Origin: an uncultured Bacteroidales bacterium
GTDB taxonomy: Bacteria > Bacteroidota > Bacteroidia > Bacteroidales > FEN-979
DNA length: 64,000 nucleotides
Assembly: GCA_903887775.1 (NCBI GenBank)
Contig: CAISRB010000005.1
Span: 1 to 64,000 of the forward strand
Reading direction: 5' to 3'
Shown: positions 1 to 8,130 of the stretch, in pieces
Layout of the letters: every line of letters begins with the position of its first letter
Numbering within the stretch: the stretch's first letter is position 1
Program-made: the position numbers and the translations under genes
The notes under the pieces: model-generated
The model's database searches: none
The model's input: only the letters and a program-made list of their open reading frames with translations
Told to the model about the DNA's origin: nothing

Positions 1-200
1 GGAGTTTGCACAATCAGATTTTATACAAACATACACTGTCATCCCATTATTTCAAAGAACGCAACCGCTTGTTTATCAACTTTTAAAATAATAAATGTTA
101 GTGTGTATAAGATTTCTAAAAGCCAAATTATTTTCAAAAACAAACCTGTTCATTACAACTAAATCTTGTTAACAACCCTTATTTTTTAATCACTGATTAG
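1..200. other. Non-coding AT-rich spacer at window edge
   Basis: No open reading frame with a recognisable product and no clear stem-loop was found here. It lies downstream of the truncated methyltransferase gene on the minus strand and is very AT-rich. It probably continues the cassette-like array beyond the window edge. Confidence 0.4.
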
Positions 201-803
201 TTACAGAGTTTTATCTTCCAAAATTGTCCTTGTTATAAACAGGATGATCAATATACATATTGGTATTATGCTCCAATCTGAACCAAAGAGCAACGGAAAG
301 CCTATTGATTGAATGATCGAGCCAAGGTAAGCAGGATGTCTGACTATTTTATATAACCCGGTATCACAAACAATATGTTCTCTGTTGGTTTGAATTCGGA
401 CCGTACTTGAAAAAAACTTATTTTGCTTTTGACCAATGAGAAAAATAAGTTGTCCTGCAATGGTTAGTATTATCCCTAAGAGATACATGCTCCAATGAAA
501 TTCAGGAGACCAATGATAACGGCCAGAATCAAATCCTGCGACCATATACATTGAGATTGTTGCGATAAAAGATAATCCCAATATTGCCTTATCCCATTTC
601 TTTGTGCCTTCTCCCGGTGATGAACGTTCGCTTAACAAGTCATTGTCTGCCCGAAGAACAGTGTAATTTAATAAAAACATGACCAGACCAATTATCAAAT
701 AAATCAGTCCCTGCCAATAATCTAATCGCCCTGCACTAATAAACAGGATTGCAAAAAATACCAACGTGCCAATAAAATGTTTCATCAGATATTTTACCTT
801 CAT
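201..803 (-). CDS. Isoprenylcysteine methyltransferase-like membrane protein, C-terminally truncated
   Basis: A 200-residue integral membrane protein with about five hydrophobic segments and the RHPAYLGS motif near residue 156. That motif is typical of the isoprenylcysteine carboxyl methyltransferase / phospholipid methyltransferase superfamily, in which the conserved His-Pro loop helps bind S-adenosylmethionine. The family normally continues some 25-30 residues past LEDxTL with a basic tail that includes a conserved Tyr; here the stop follows LEDKTL directly. The gene is therefore probably shortened, and activity is doubtful. It is one of three such methyltransferases in the array. The substrate cannot be predicted. 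Start chosen at MKVKYL; MKHFIG six codons later is also possible. Confidence 0.75.
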   Translation of the reverse strand: MKVKYLMKHFIGTLVFFAILFISAGRLDYWQGLIYLIIGLVMFLLNYTVLRADNDLLSERSSPGEGTKKWDKAILGLSFIATISMYMVAGFDSGRYHWSPEFHWSMYLLGIILTIAGQLIFLIGQKQNKFFSSTVRIQTNREHIVCDTGLYKIVRHPAYLGSIIQSIGFPLLFGSDWSIIPICILIILFITRTILEDKTL

Positions 804-886
804 GGCTGGATAATGAAATTTCGTGTTAATGTTGTTTCCCTTTGCAAAGTTGCTGATGTTGTGCAGCTATAAGAAGTTGTCGATTT

Positions 887-983
887 CGAAGCACAAAACT
901 GTCTGCCAGCACCGAACTTGATACGAAGCACAAAGCTTCATTTAACCACTGAACTGCCAATTTCCTGCAGGTGCTGTTAGCGG
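887..983 (-). repeat. attC-like palindromic spacer R1
   Basis: Outer inverted arms CAGCACC (907-913) and GGTGCTG (970-976) enclose an inner hairpin GAAGC (925-929) / GCTTC (935-939). A 12-nt block, CGAAGCACAAA plus one base, is directly repeated at 887-898 and 924-935. Read on the minus strand, the element starts with CCGCTAAC, similar to the RYYYAAC box that begins integron attC sites. The integron reading is inference. Confidence 0.5.
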
Positions 984-991
984 TAGTATTT

Positions 992-1822
992 CTATCCACA
1001 GCCTTCTTTCAATTTATCTATATCAAAGTCTTTGGGAACAGGAATGGTTTTGATGAAGTCAAGCCAATCTGTTTCCAATTGTTTGATTGAAAAACCATAG
1101 ATTGAATTGAAGTTTTCAAATCCGCCTGTCCATAGTAGTTTTATTTTATCTACACCGTATTTTTCATAGAGGTATTTGAATATCCCCGCACTTTCGATAT
1201 AGGCGATCACATCATCCTTTTTTTGCTGGTTATTAAAATTCATAATCAGGCTGTCCAGGGGGAATAATTTCTTTTGTTGAAGAAAATAGGCATTAATTGA
1301 ATACATGGGATTGTCATAAAAACAAAAGTTATCGGTATAGGTTGCTCCTCCTTCATCAAGTAATCTGTATTTGGTATGACCCCAAACCTCATATGAAATG
1401 AGATGAAAAATTTCGTGCTTGAATTGTGGACGGATATTCTGGTTGTAAACAAAAAACACCATATCATGTCCTTGCGCGGCACTACCTTTTGCTTTGTAAC
1501 CAATCACTTTTTGCATTTCCTCCTTGCTGTCAACTGCAAGCAAATAGATGCCATTCGTATAGGCTGAAACATTCAATACAGACAGTATCCGGCTGTATGC
1601 AAGGTTTAATTCCTTCTTTATATTTTCAATATGTGAGGAAGCATAGGAGCTGTCTTTAAAATAAATCCGAAACGATTTGTAATTAACAGACGACAACGAG
1701 ATAGTATCATTGGCTATAAATCTTTTAACATAAGATGAGGGTTGCCTGAATATAATTTGTTGGCTAAAACAACTGGCAATTGACACAAGTATCAAAAATA
1801 ATGTCACTTTTAATGTTTTCAT
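992..1822 (-). CDS. Secreted gluzincin-type metallopeptidase-like protein
   Basis: A 276-residue exported protein. The first about 20 residues form a signal peptide ending near SCFSQQ; the Cys in IASC could be a lipobox, so lipoprotein export is possible. Near residue 138 there is an HEIFH zinc-binding motif (HExxH), followed some 20 residues later by LLDEGGATYTDN, whose Glu is placed like the third zinc ligand of gluzincin peptidases (peptidase MA-like fold). The substrate is unknown. It stands alone between two palindromic spacers, as expected of a single-gene cassette. The peptidase call rests on motif and spacing only. Confidence 0.6.
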   Translation of the reverse strand: MKTLKVTLFLILVSIASCFSQQIIFRQPSSYVKRFIANDTISLSSVNYKSFRIYFKDSSYASSHIENIKKELNLAYSRILSVLNVSAYTNGIYLLAVDSKEEMQKVIGYKAKGSAAQGHDMVFFVYNQNIRPQFKHEIFHLISYEVWGHTKYRLLDEGGATYTDNFCFYDNPMYSINAYFLQQKKLFPLDSLIMNFNNQQKKDDVIAYIESAGIFKYLYEKYGVDKIKLLWTGGFENFNSIYGFSIKQLETDWLDFIKTIPVPKDFDIDKLKEGCG

Positions 1823-1856
1823 ACTTGTTTATTTTATTAAAATTACCACTAATGTC

Positions 1857-1937
1857 GATCGCTGGTCGCAGGAAAGGCAAAGCCTTTAAAAAGGGGTAAA
1901 ACCCTTGTCTTGTTGCGGTCAGCGAATTGTTGGCAGT
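1857..1937 (-). repeat. attC-like palindromic spacer R2
   Basis: Imperfect outer arms CGCTGGTCGCA (1860-1870) and TGCGGTCAGCG (1914-1924) match at 9 of 11 positions. Inside are two perfect small hairpins: AAAGGC-AAA-GCCTTT (1873-1887) and AAGGG/CCCTT (1891-1895/1902-1906). On the minus strand the element is bordered by GCCAAC at one end and ATTAGTGG at the other, resembling degenerate attC core boxes. Confidence 0.55.
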
Positions 1938-1946
1938 AGTACCTTA

Positions 1947-3356
1947 TTACAATGTGCATTTGGCAAGTTTCCAATTTTCATCTTTACCTCTATTAAGAAA
2001 ATATACCTCACCATCATAGATTTCCATCTTTTCAGGAAACAGAATTGGTATCACAGTTCCCCGCATTATTTTGCCGGTCTCAAGATTAATCCGGTTAATC
2101 CTGATCATCCCGTTTTTAGAGTAGGTTGCATAAACATTATGGTTAAATTCATCTTCAAGAATTGCATTGCCCCATCGCCAGCCTGAATCTGACAGGCGGA
2201 CAGAACTCAGAGTGTCGAATTTTGGTACAGACTCCTTGTGAAAGGTAATTGGAATAATCTTCCTGGTTTTGCCATTGATATCCATCATTTCAAGAACATC
2301 GTCACCAAAATTGAAGAAGGCTATCTTGTCATCAGCTACTTTTATAACCGGAAATCTCATGTTATAGAATTCAAACTGATAGGCCCTTTCGTCAAAGTTA
2401 TTCATGTACTGTCCCAATTTAGGGCTTTTACCAACATCTGCTGCAGCGAGATCCCCGTTTTCATCCCCTGAAGGAATCTGACTCCCAATTAAACCATTCC
2501 ACTTATCGTAGAAAATCTGATCATCCATTTTTTCACTGGATTTCTTTTCGTTAAAGTATTTCCTGATATATTTTTTACCAATGCCCTTCTGATAAAATCC
2601 AATTGCCATTCCCAATCCGTTTACCTGTATCTCCTGAAAATAAAGACGATTTGATATTTGAAAAATAAACGGCTTGACAATTCTTTCCAATGAATCGATA
2701 GTGGTCCTGTAAGGAATATCAAGTGTTTTATCATTCATGTTATAAACAACCTGGTAGGCATAATCAGTTTTTGAGATATAATGGATATTTGACAGGAAAT
2801 CCTTATACAGCCTGGAGGGGGGGACATCAGGCATGGATGAAACAACTAAGGTATCTCCCGACCTGTTAAGAAGAACCATTTCAGATTTTGTTAAACGAGC
2901 GCGAAAGATCAGTAAAAGTACATTGTCGCCCATAAGCTCGTAATCCAGTACAGAATAATCCTGATTTTTAAAAAGGAAAGAGTAATTCTGTGAAGTGACA
3001 TTAACTTCTTTAAGGGGATATGACCTGGACCTTAACAGAAATTCAAGCTGATTTTTAGGAAGTTCCGTTATTTTATAATTTTCCTCTTCGTACGCGATGC
3101 ATGAAAATATAAGGATTGTCGGAAATTTATCAAATTTTATCGAGAACCGGCCATTATTATCTGTTGCAGTTCCAATAGTTGTCCCAAAGATTTTAATATT
3201 TACATCCGGGATTGGTTTTAAAGTCTGTTCATCTTTAACAACCCCTTTAATAATAATTGTCTGAGAGGAAAGGGTAGGCTGGAAGAATAAAAGGAAAATA
3301 GCAGTAAACGCATTTAATCCCTTAAAAGTAATACTAAGGTTCATTTTATTTTTCAA
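1947..3356 (-). CDS. Carboxypeptidase-regulatory-like domain plus 6-bladed propeller protein
   Basis: A 469-residue exported protein. A signal peptide covers about residues 1-31. A CarboxypepD-regulatory-like beta-sandwich (about 32-110) follows, with the typical IKGVVKDEQTLKPIPDVNI start. The remaining 350 residues have repeated beta-strand and turn patterns typical of the 6-bladed propeller proteins found in many Bacteroidota, some with ligand or carbohydrate-binding roles. No catalytic motif is apparent. The start could also be the Met four codons downstream. It is the largest gene of the array and sits alone between spacers. The function is unknown; a surface or periplasmic location is inferred from the signal peptide. 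Confidence 0.65.
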   Translation of the reverse strand: MKNKMNLSITFKGLNAFTAIFLLFFQPTLSSQTIIIKGVVKDEQTLKPIPDVNIKIFGTTIGTATDNNGRFSIKFDKFPTILIFSCIAYEEENYKITELPKNQLEFLLRSRSYPLKEVNVTSQNYSFLFKNQDYSVLDYELMGDNVLLLIFRARLTKSEMVLLNRSGDTLVVSSMPDVPPSRLYKDFLSNIHYISKTDYAYQVVYNMNDKTLDIPYRTTIDSLERIVKPFIFQISNRLYFQEIQVNGLGMAIGFYQKGIGKKYIRKYFNEKKSSEKMDDQIFYDKWNGLIGSQIPSGDENGDLAAADVGKSPKLGQYMNNFDERAYQFEFYNMRFPVIKVADDKIAFFNFGDDVLEMMDINGKTRKIIPITFHKESVPKFDTLSSVRLSDSGWRWGNAILEDEFNHNVYATYSKNGMIRINRINLETGKIMRGTVIPILFPEKMEIYDGEVYFLNRGKDENWKLAKCTL

Positions 3357-3451
3357 AGCATTTTTTCCAGGTTGTTCGTTTTAGCATGGGCATTACTGCC
3401 GGGTGCTGGCTTTATTGATTTATTCCTTATGCAGCAGAAGATATTCTCTTT

Positions 3452-3973
3452 TTAAAATATTGTCGTTTTTTTGTAATCTATATAAGAAGAAAACCTTTCC
3501 AGCAATTCTTTTTCTTCTAAGTATCTCCAGAATAAAACATTTGCAATAAAGACAAATGCAAGAATGAAAGCATAAACAGCTCCGAAGTAAATCGGCAGAC
3601 CGATTAGCCAAAGAATGAAACCTAAATACATCGGATGCCTGATTTTTGAGAAAATTCCTTTGGTTATCAAATCCCCTTCATAGCTTTCAAAAGTTTTAAT
3701 GAGGAATAAAGCCATTAAAAATATAATCAATCCTATACCTACAAATGAAATACCTATATACCTGATAATATTGGTAAGCTCAATCCTGTGGATATCATTA
3801 GCGCATAATAAAACCCACGATACCCATAATAATGCCATATTGGTAAAAATGACCACAAGAGTGAATTGATTTGCTTTTATAATCTTTTTATGTTTTAAAA
3901 TCTCATAAATAAATCTTATAATGTTGCAGATGATGCAAACTATAACTGCAATCAGAAATATTTTTTCCGCCAT
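3452..3973 (-). CDS. Isoprenylcysteine methyltransferase family membrane protein
   Basis: About 173 residues with roughly five membrane segments. The C-terminal half carries IRHPMYLGF and, some 40 residues later, YLEEKELLERF, the usual RHPxY ... E-E pattern of the isoprenylcysteine carboxyl methyltransferase / phosphatidylethanolamine methyltransferase superfamily. It is expected to methylate a membrane-associated substrate using S-adenosylmethionine; the substrate is unknown. The start is placed at MAEKIF, because the upstream extension is polar and reads into the spacer. It is the third gene of a three-gene block with the DUF1761 gene and another methyltransferase upstream, all closely spaced and without a palindromic spacer between them. 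Confidence 0.7.
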   Translation of the reverse strand: MAEKIFLIAVIVCIICNIIRFIYEILKHKKIIKANQFTLVVIFTNMALLWVSWVLLCANDIHRIELTNIIRYIGISFVGIGLIIFLMALFLIKTFESYEGDLITKGIFSKIRHPMYLGFILWLIGLPIYFGAVYAFILAFVFIANVLFWRYLEEKELLERFSSYIDYKKTTIF

Positions 3974-4027
3974 AATTCTATTTATTAAAGGTTTGTTTAA
4001 CAAATATATAGTTAATTATTAGCTCTA

Positions 4028-4432
4028 TTACTGCCATGCGCCCAGGATAAAACCCGACACAGCAATAGCTATAAGTTGATTTCCGGTTCGAAGCAGAAAT
4101 AATCTGAAAGGGATTTTCTCCCAAACCAATTCGCCGCTTTCCATTGGCACTACGAAACCAATCCAGGTGAGAAGACCGATAAAGAGGCCACTAAAACCAG
4201 TGTTTGAGTCAGTAAGTTTGATAAGAATGACCAATGCAAAAACCATCAGCAGATGACCTATTAAACCTGGTATAAGCCATTTTTTTGCAGGTTTAAGTTC
4301 TTTGCCGGTTATCCTGGACCATTCTTTTCCAAACAATTCAGGGCGAAACCAGATTAGTCCTATCACTATGTGAACTATCCATACAACAAGAATTGCTAAG
4401 TAGTTGATGTCGGAAAATTGAAATTTACTCAT
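4028..4432 (-). CDS. DUF1761 family membrane protein
   Basis: A 134-residue protein with four predicted membrane helices. The N-terminal helix with IGLIWFRPELFGKEW, followed by a long G-rich helix pair and a C-terminal ILGAWQ, matches the DUF1761 family, a small group of bacterial membrane proteins without an assigned function. It lies 54 nt upstream of the adjacent methyltransferase gene and 31 nt downstream of the other one, so the three could be co-transcribed. The start is the only Met near the N-terminus. Confidence 0.7.
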   Translation of the reverse strand: MSKFQFSDINYLAILVVWIVHIVIGLIWFRPELFGKEWSRITGKELKPAKKWLIPGLIGHLLMVFALVILIKLTDSNTGFSGLFIGLLTWIGFVVPMESGELVWEKIPFRLFLLRTGNQLIAIAVSGFILGAWQ

Positions 4433-4463
4433 AGTTATTTTCCCCCATTATTTAATAAGCAAA

Positions 4464-5072
4464 TTACTTGACCTTTACTTTTGAAAAAGGAATTAACATA
4501 GGAACTTCCTCTTGATATTTGACGTAGGTATCGCCGAATTCCAGAACAAGTTTTTTTTCTTCAAGTATGGCTCCTATAATAATATAAATAGTAAGTATTG
4601 AGTTCACAATTATATTGGATAATGTATGAATTTGACACCACAGATAAACGATTAATGCGAAGTACATTGGATGCCTCATAATTCCTAATAATCCATTTTT
4701 TTTAATTACATCCGATGGGTTTATAGTTTTTGTCTTTCTGATGTTTAAGATTTGTCGAATCCCAAAGAAAGATAATGAATCATAGTTAAAGAAGAATGCC
4801 CAAAAGAACATTATTAATGAACAATAAATAAGTACATTCCGGATAACGTTAAAGAGAAATCCATAATTTATGATTATTTTATTATCCAGTTGTGCTGTAT
4901 AATTGATTAACGGAATGAGTAAAACCAATGAAATAAGTACATAAAAGAGCCGGTAGAAGGCATAATATTTTTTTAATAATTGAACCATTAGATTTGTAAA
5001 TCCGATACTTATCAGGTAGCTATGAAGTGCGCAATATGCGGTCCACATTAATGCTATTAACAAATATTTCAT
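4464..5072 (-). CDS. NnrU/ICMT-like membrane methyltransferase
   Basis: About 202 residues with five or six hydrophobic segments. MRHPMYFAL near residue 145 and the following ILEEKKLVLEFGDTYVKYQ segment give the RHPMY ... EE ... Y-Y signature of the ICMT/NnrU-like methyltransferase superfamily. Unlike the gene at 201-803, the C-terminal tail is complete. The start at MKYLLI is preferred because the preceding 13 residues are highly charged and an otherwise typical first membrane helix would follow directly. It is the first gene of a three-gene block. The substrate is unknown. Confidence 0.65.
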   Translation of the reverse strand: MKYLLIALMWTAYCALHSYLISIGFTNLMVQLLKKYYAFYRLFYVLISLVLLIPLINYTAQLDNKIIINYGFLFNVIRNVLIYCSLIMFFWAFFFNYDSLSFFGIRQILNIRKTKTINPSDVIKKNGLLGIMRHPMYFALIVYLWCQIHTLSNIIVNSILTIYIIIGAILEEKKLVLEFGDTYVKYQEEVPMLIPFSKVKVK

Positions 5073-5139
5073 TTTAAAGCCCTCCTTTGTTGTTTTTTTA
5101 CTTGCCACCAACTTGCCTCTGGAAGCTATTATGCGGGCA

Positions 5140-5240
5140 TTAGTAGCCGTTATATATTAATTTTTCACTCATTTGACCTGGCGATAACCAGTTCATTTAT
5201 CCTGGATGCACCTTATTGCTCGGCTGCCGGCTCGTTAAGG
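5140..5240 (-). repeat. Degenerate palindromic spacer R4
   Basis: Contains the GC-rich self-complementary string GAGCCGGCAGCCGAGC on the minus strand next to CCCTTAAC, and a CTGG...CCAG pair. It is placed and oriented like the other spacers but is more decayed. The rest of the 5112-5326 gap is AT-rich, with no gene. Confidence 0.3.
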
Positions 5241-5326
5241 GCGGGAAAATATTCGCTTTCTCCTGAAAACATGGGAATTAGATAATAATTTTAATAATTT
5301 ATTGTTTCCAACTATTTCGATTCCAA

Positions 5327-6205
5327 TTAATGATTAACTACGAATTTTTTTATTGAAAAAGATTTTTCGTCTGAATATTTTAGCAAATAGATTCCATTGC
5401 TCAATTGACGAGTGTCAATTGTTTCCCCGTGGAAAGTTGAATTATTATATATAAGCAGGCCTGTGTTTTTGAATATTTGAATAATTTGAGTATTGCTTTT
5501 ATTTGTACTGTTTATTGTTATATCATATGAAGTTGGGTTGGGAAAAAGGGAAATAAGTCCGTCGTTTTGTATTTCCTGGATCCCTTCCCAATAATCATGG
5601 AATGTAAAGTCATCCATCATCCAACCTTCTTTGTTTGTTTGAGTACCATCGCTTATGAAAGTGAACCTGTAAAGAAGTGTGTCAGAATAGCCAACAAGGT
5701 ATGTAAGGGTCATAAGTTCTTCTGAAAAATGGACCCAGCCATTTGTATTGCCGGTCAAGACAGGTTTTGGTTCGTACCAATGAAACCCATATATTGTGTC
5801 TTGGGTCAACAGGTTTATCCAGGTTAATCCATTGTCTATTGAAACTTCAATTGTTCCATAATCGGTGATAGGGTCCGTGTTAAGTTTGAAATAGAAGTCC
5901 AAAAGAAGTGATTCATTTCCACCAAACGGACCTTGTCTTATATGCGTAATAATGAACCTTGAAGTATCATTTGAAGGATAATAATTCATTGTATCTGTCA
6001 CAATGGCGTGAGTCGGTGAATGGGCGCTGTTGAATATGATTTTATTTGGAGTTCCGATTTGCCAAATATTATTTGAATTGGAAATAGTGTCAATGAACAC
6101 TCGATTGTAATAAGATGGATCCTCAAAATTGAGATTCCAGTCCCATTGTCCAAATGAAGTCGCAACAGTAAATGTAAGCAACAGTAAAAGGAAAATTTTT
6201 TTCAT
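5327..6205 (-). CDS. Secreted protein with T9SS type A sorting domain
   Basis: About 292 residues starting at MKKIFLLLLLTFTVATSFG, a clear signal peptide; the longer reading from 6232 adds nine residues that do not fit. The middle part (about 25-215) is beta-rich and resembles a jelly-roll or lectin-like fold (GTIEVSIDNGLTWINL). The last about 75 residues contain LFPNPTSYDITIN and LSNGIYLLKY, the hallmarks of the C-terminal sorting domain recognised by the type IX secretion system. The protein should be secreted or anchored on the cell surface. Cargo function is not recognisable. It occupies one spacer-bounded unit by itself. Confidence 0.8.
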   Translation of the reverse strand: MKKIFLLLLLTFTVATSFGQWDWNLNFEDPSYYNRVFIDTISNSNNIWQIGTPNKIIFNSAHSPTHAIVTDTMNYYPSNDTSRFIITHIRQGPFGGNESLLLDFYFKLNTDPITDYGTIEVSIDNGLTWINLLTQDTIYGFHWYEPKPVLTGNTNGWVHFSEELMTLTYLVGYSDTLLYRFTFISDGTQTNKEGWMMDDFTFHDYWEGIQEIQNDGLISLFPNPTSYDITINSTNKSNTQIIQIFKNTGLLIYNNSTFHGETIDTRQLSNGIYLLKYSDEKSFSIKKFVVNH

Positions 6206-6292
6206 ATCAAAGCCCACTTTGATTTGAAGCAATCAGACTATTAGTTTGCGCGTCGTTATGTAAACACTATTGCCAGCCAAAATTACTATTTT

Positions 6293-6362
6293 GTCTAACG
6301 CCTGGCTCGCAAACGCAGCAAAGACAGCGCTTTTGCTAAGCAATTTTGCGTTAATATTGTTG
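6293..6362 (-). repeat. attC-like palindromic spacer R5
   Basis: On the minus strand it ends in GTTAGAC (6299-6293), an exact match to the GTTRRRY box of integron attC sites. Inside are arms CGCAAA (6308-6313) / TTTGCG (6345-6350) around AGCAAA/TTTGCT (6317-6322/6332-6337). The 6308-6362 core is a relative of 8044-8097 and 12081-12133. Confidence 0.55.
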
Positions 6363-6393
6363 AGGTTGACGGGCATGTTTTGGCCAGTTAAAT

Positions 6394-6888
6394 TTATTGA
6401 ATTATCTTTTGATAAGTTATAACATCAAGGATTTTATTGAATTTTTCTCCTATTTCCTTTAAATGACCACACTTTTGATACGCACTCTTTTCAAACAATT
6501 TCAGGCTGTTTTCATTATCACCTGATATAATTGCAATTAACACCGAAATTCCATTTTCCTTCGCCACTCTTTCCAGGTGATTTAGTGCTGTTTTCCCTAT
6601 CCCTTTTCCAGTGCAATCAGGTTTTAGGTATAATGAAACCTCAGCTGCTCTATCGTATGCCTGGCGTTTTTTATATTGTGATATGTAACAGAATCCGCAA
6701 CATTCGTTATCTATATTAATCAGGAAAGATTTGTACTTATCGTGATTTACCGGAATAAAACTTTTAAGTTCGGATTCCGATACTTTTTCTGTATAATAAG
6801 TAGCAGTTGAATTTTCGACATAATAGTCATAGATTTCCTTGACTAATTTAAAATCGGATTCCTTTAAATTAACAAAATCAATGTTCAT
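6394..6888 (-). CDS. GNAT N-acetyltransferase, phosphinothricin-acetyltransferase-like
   Basis: A 164-residue protein with the full GNAT fold. The acetyl-CoA pyrophosphate loop is CTGKGIGKTAL around residue 100 (Q/RxxGxG/A type). The opening VNLKESDFKLVKEIYDYYV, the YDRAAEVSLYL strand and the SGDNENSLKLFEKSAY segment match the Pat/Bar-like subgroup that acetylates small amino-bearing compounds such as phosphinothricin or methionine sulfoximine. The real substrate cannot be deduced. It is a single-gene unit between two spacers, the kind of function often found in gene cassettes. Confidence 0.75.
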   Translation of the reverse strand: MNIDFVNLKESDFKLVKEIYDYYVENSTATYYTEKVSESELKSFIPVNHDKYKSFLINIDNECCGFCYISQYKKRQAYDRAAEVSLYLKPDCTGKGIGKTALNHLERVAKENGISVLIAIISGDNENSLKLFEKSAYQKCGHLKEIGEKFNKILDVITYQKIIQ

Positions 6889-6943
6889 TTGCTCATTTTG
6901 ATATTCAGGTACAATTCTTAAAATTTATTTGGCCATAACGTTC

Positions 6944-7057
6944 CGCCAGCAGTCGCAGTGCGGGATTTGCTTTTTGTTGCTTTTATTTTCCTTTACCGAT
7001 TGCAGGTTGAGTGATTGCCAACCTCGGGAAACCGCCCTTATTGTTAGCTGCCGGCTG
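6944..7057 (-). repeat. Degenerate palindromic spacer R6
   Basis: On the minus strand it begins with CAGCTAACAATAAGGGCGG and ends with GGCGGAACGTTATGG, giving a CTAAC ... GTTA pair of boxes as in attC sites, with CTGCTGGCGG near the distal end. Internal base pairing is weaker than in R2 or R8. Confidence 0.35.
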
Positions 7058-7070
7058 GTTGGGGAAATTA

Positions 7071-7400
7071 TTATTTTATAATTTTCCATCTGATTAGGTC
7101 CCATTCCTGGCTATTCTGGCCTTTGATGATTTTTTTAACAATACCGATTCCCTTTGCCGTAAATGCTTTTATGTTGGAAGGATTCCATTTCCCTTTAGAG
7201 TCTGACTCGAAAACGGTATAAAACATATGAGATCCAACTTGCAACGAATCGATATAGTAATTCCAGGGTGGAATAGCTTTCACAAACAACACCCATTCAT
7301 CCCAGGAATAATAATGACTGGGAAAGAAATTCCTCATCATACAGGATTGTTCAAGTACATCGCAATACTTGTTTTCTGAAGGGTAGCAGATGTAATACAT
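7071..7400 (-). CDS. Hypothetical protein
   Basis: A 109-residue protein not recognised from sequence. It is rich in Tyr, Trp and Lys and has no signal peptide or membrane helix. The frame stays open upstream of the first Met and overlaps the end of the preceding acetyltransferase gene, so the true start could lie further upstream, with translation coupled to that gene. It shares its spacer-bounded unit with the GNAT gene at 7427-7966. Confidence 0.5.
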   Translation of the reverse strand: MYYICYPSENKYCDVLEQSCMMRNFFPSHYYSWDEWVLFVKAIPPWNYYIDSLQVGSHMFYTVFESDSKGKWNPSNIKAFTAKGIGIVKKIIKGQNSQEWDLIRWKIIK

Positions 7401-7426
7401 GCAATAATATTTTCCCTGACGTTTGT

Positions 7427-7966
7427 CTATACCGTGTGTTGTGTGCCGGTTTTCTTATTTATCAATCCATATCTGTATTCATCACAAATCTTGTTGTTTT
7501 TAAACACCGAATTCTCAAATATACATTCTAATTTAAATCCCGCTTTTTCAAGGACTCTTTGCGAAGCTTTATTGAAATCAAATACTCCCGTGTAAATCCT
7601 TACTAATCGAAGATTATTAAATCCGTATTTTGTAATCAACTGAACTGCTCTAGCTGTTATTCCCATACCCCAAAATGGCTCTCCAAGCCAATAACCAATC
7701 TCTGCAGTCAGCTTATATATATCAGTTTGTCTTACCAGTCCGATACTGCCGGCAAATTCTCCATTAAACTCTATTGCAAATGATACTTGTGGGTTCTCTG
7801 TCTGACAATATTTAATAAAGTCAATGGCATTGTTTTCTGAGTAAGGAAATGGAATATAATCCCGTAAGTTGTCCCAAATCTTTTTGTTGTTGCATAGTTC
7901 CGCAAGTTTTTTCGAGTCAGAATCCGTGAATGGCCTGAGTTTTAATTCTTTGTCAATCAATTCCAT
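7427..7966 (-). CDS. GNAT N-acetyltransferase, RimJ/RimL type
   Basis: A 179-residue protein. LKLRPFTDSDSKKLAELCNN at the N-terminus, EIGYWLGEPFWGMGITARAV (acetyl-CoA loop, about residues 94-113) and NKASQRVLEKAGF (about 140-152) are characteristic of RimJ/RimL-like acetyltransferases, which modify protein N-termini or small amines. The pyrophosphate loop is WGMGITA, a usual variant. It is probably the first gene of a two-gene unit, with a hypothetical gene 26 nt downstream. Confidence 0.75.
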   Translation of the reverse strand: MELIDKELKLRPFTDSDSKKLAELCNNKKIWDNLRDYIPFPYSENNAIDFIKYCQTENPQVSFAIEFNGEFAGSIGLVRQTDIYKLTAEIGYWLGEPFWGMGITARAVQLITKYGFNNLRLVRIYTGVFDFNKASQRVLEKAGFKLECIFENSVFKNNKICDEYRYGLINKKTGTQHTV

Positions 7967-8043
7967 TTTCTGTTCCTTTTTTCTGTTTCTTTAAATCTCA
8001 ATCTTGTTGTAATGTCTTTTTAAATCGGCACACAACTTTCGAT

Positions 8044-8117
8044 CCTTAACACAGCAAAGGCAGTGCCTTTGATAAGCAACATCGCGTTAGCTTTGTTTCG
8101 GTTAGCGGCTCGTTAGC
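8044..8117 (-). repeat. attC-like palindromic spacer R7
   Basis: A perfect hairpin AAAGGC-AGT-GCCTTT (8056-8070) is flanked by CGTTAGC and several CTAAC/GTTAGC motifs (8084-8117). The 8044-8097 core is clearly related to R5 and R9 (minus-strand consensus AACAAAGCTAACGCNATG, then TTGCTTA, then a hairpin, then CTTTGCTG). Confidence 0.55.
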
Positions 8118-8130
8118 GGTATGACTTTCT

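Noticed and set aside
3390-3410. A further attC-like spacer between the propeller gene and the methyltransferase gene
   Set aside because: Only short complementarity (GGCAGTAATGCC) is present; it may be a relic but cannot be supported as a site.
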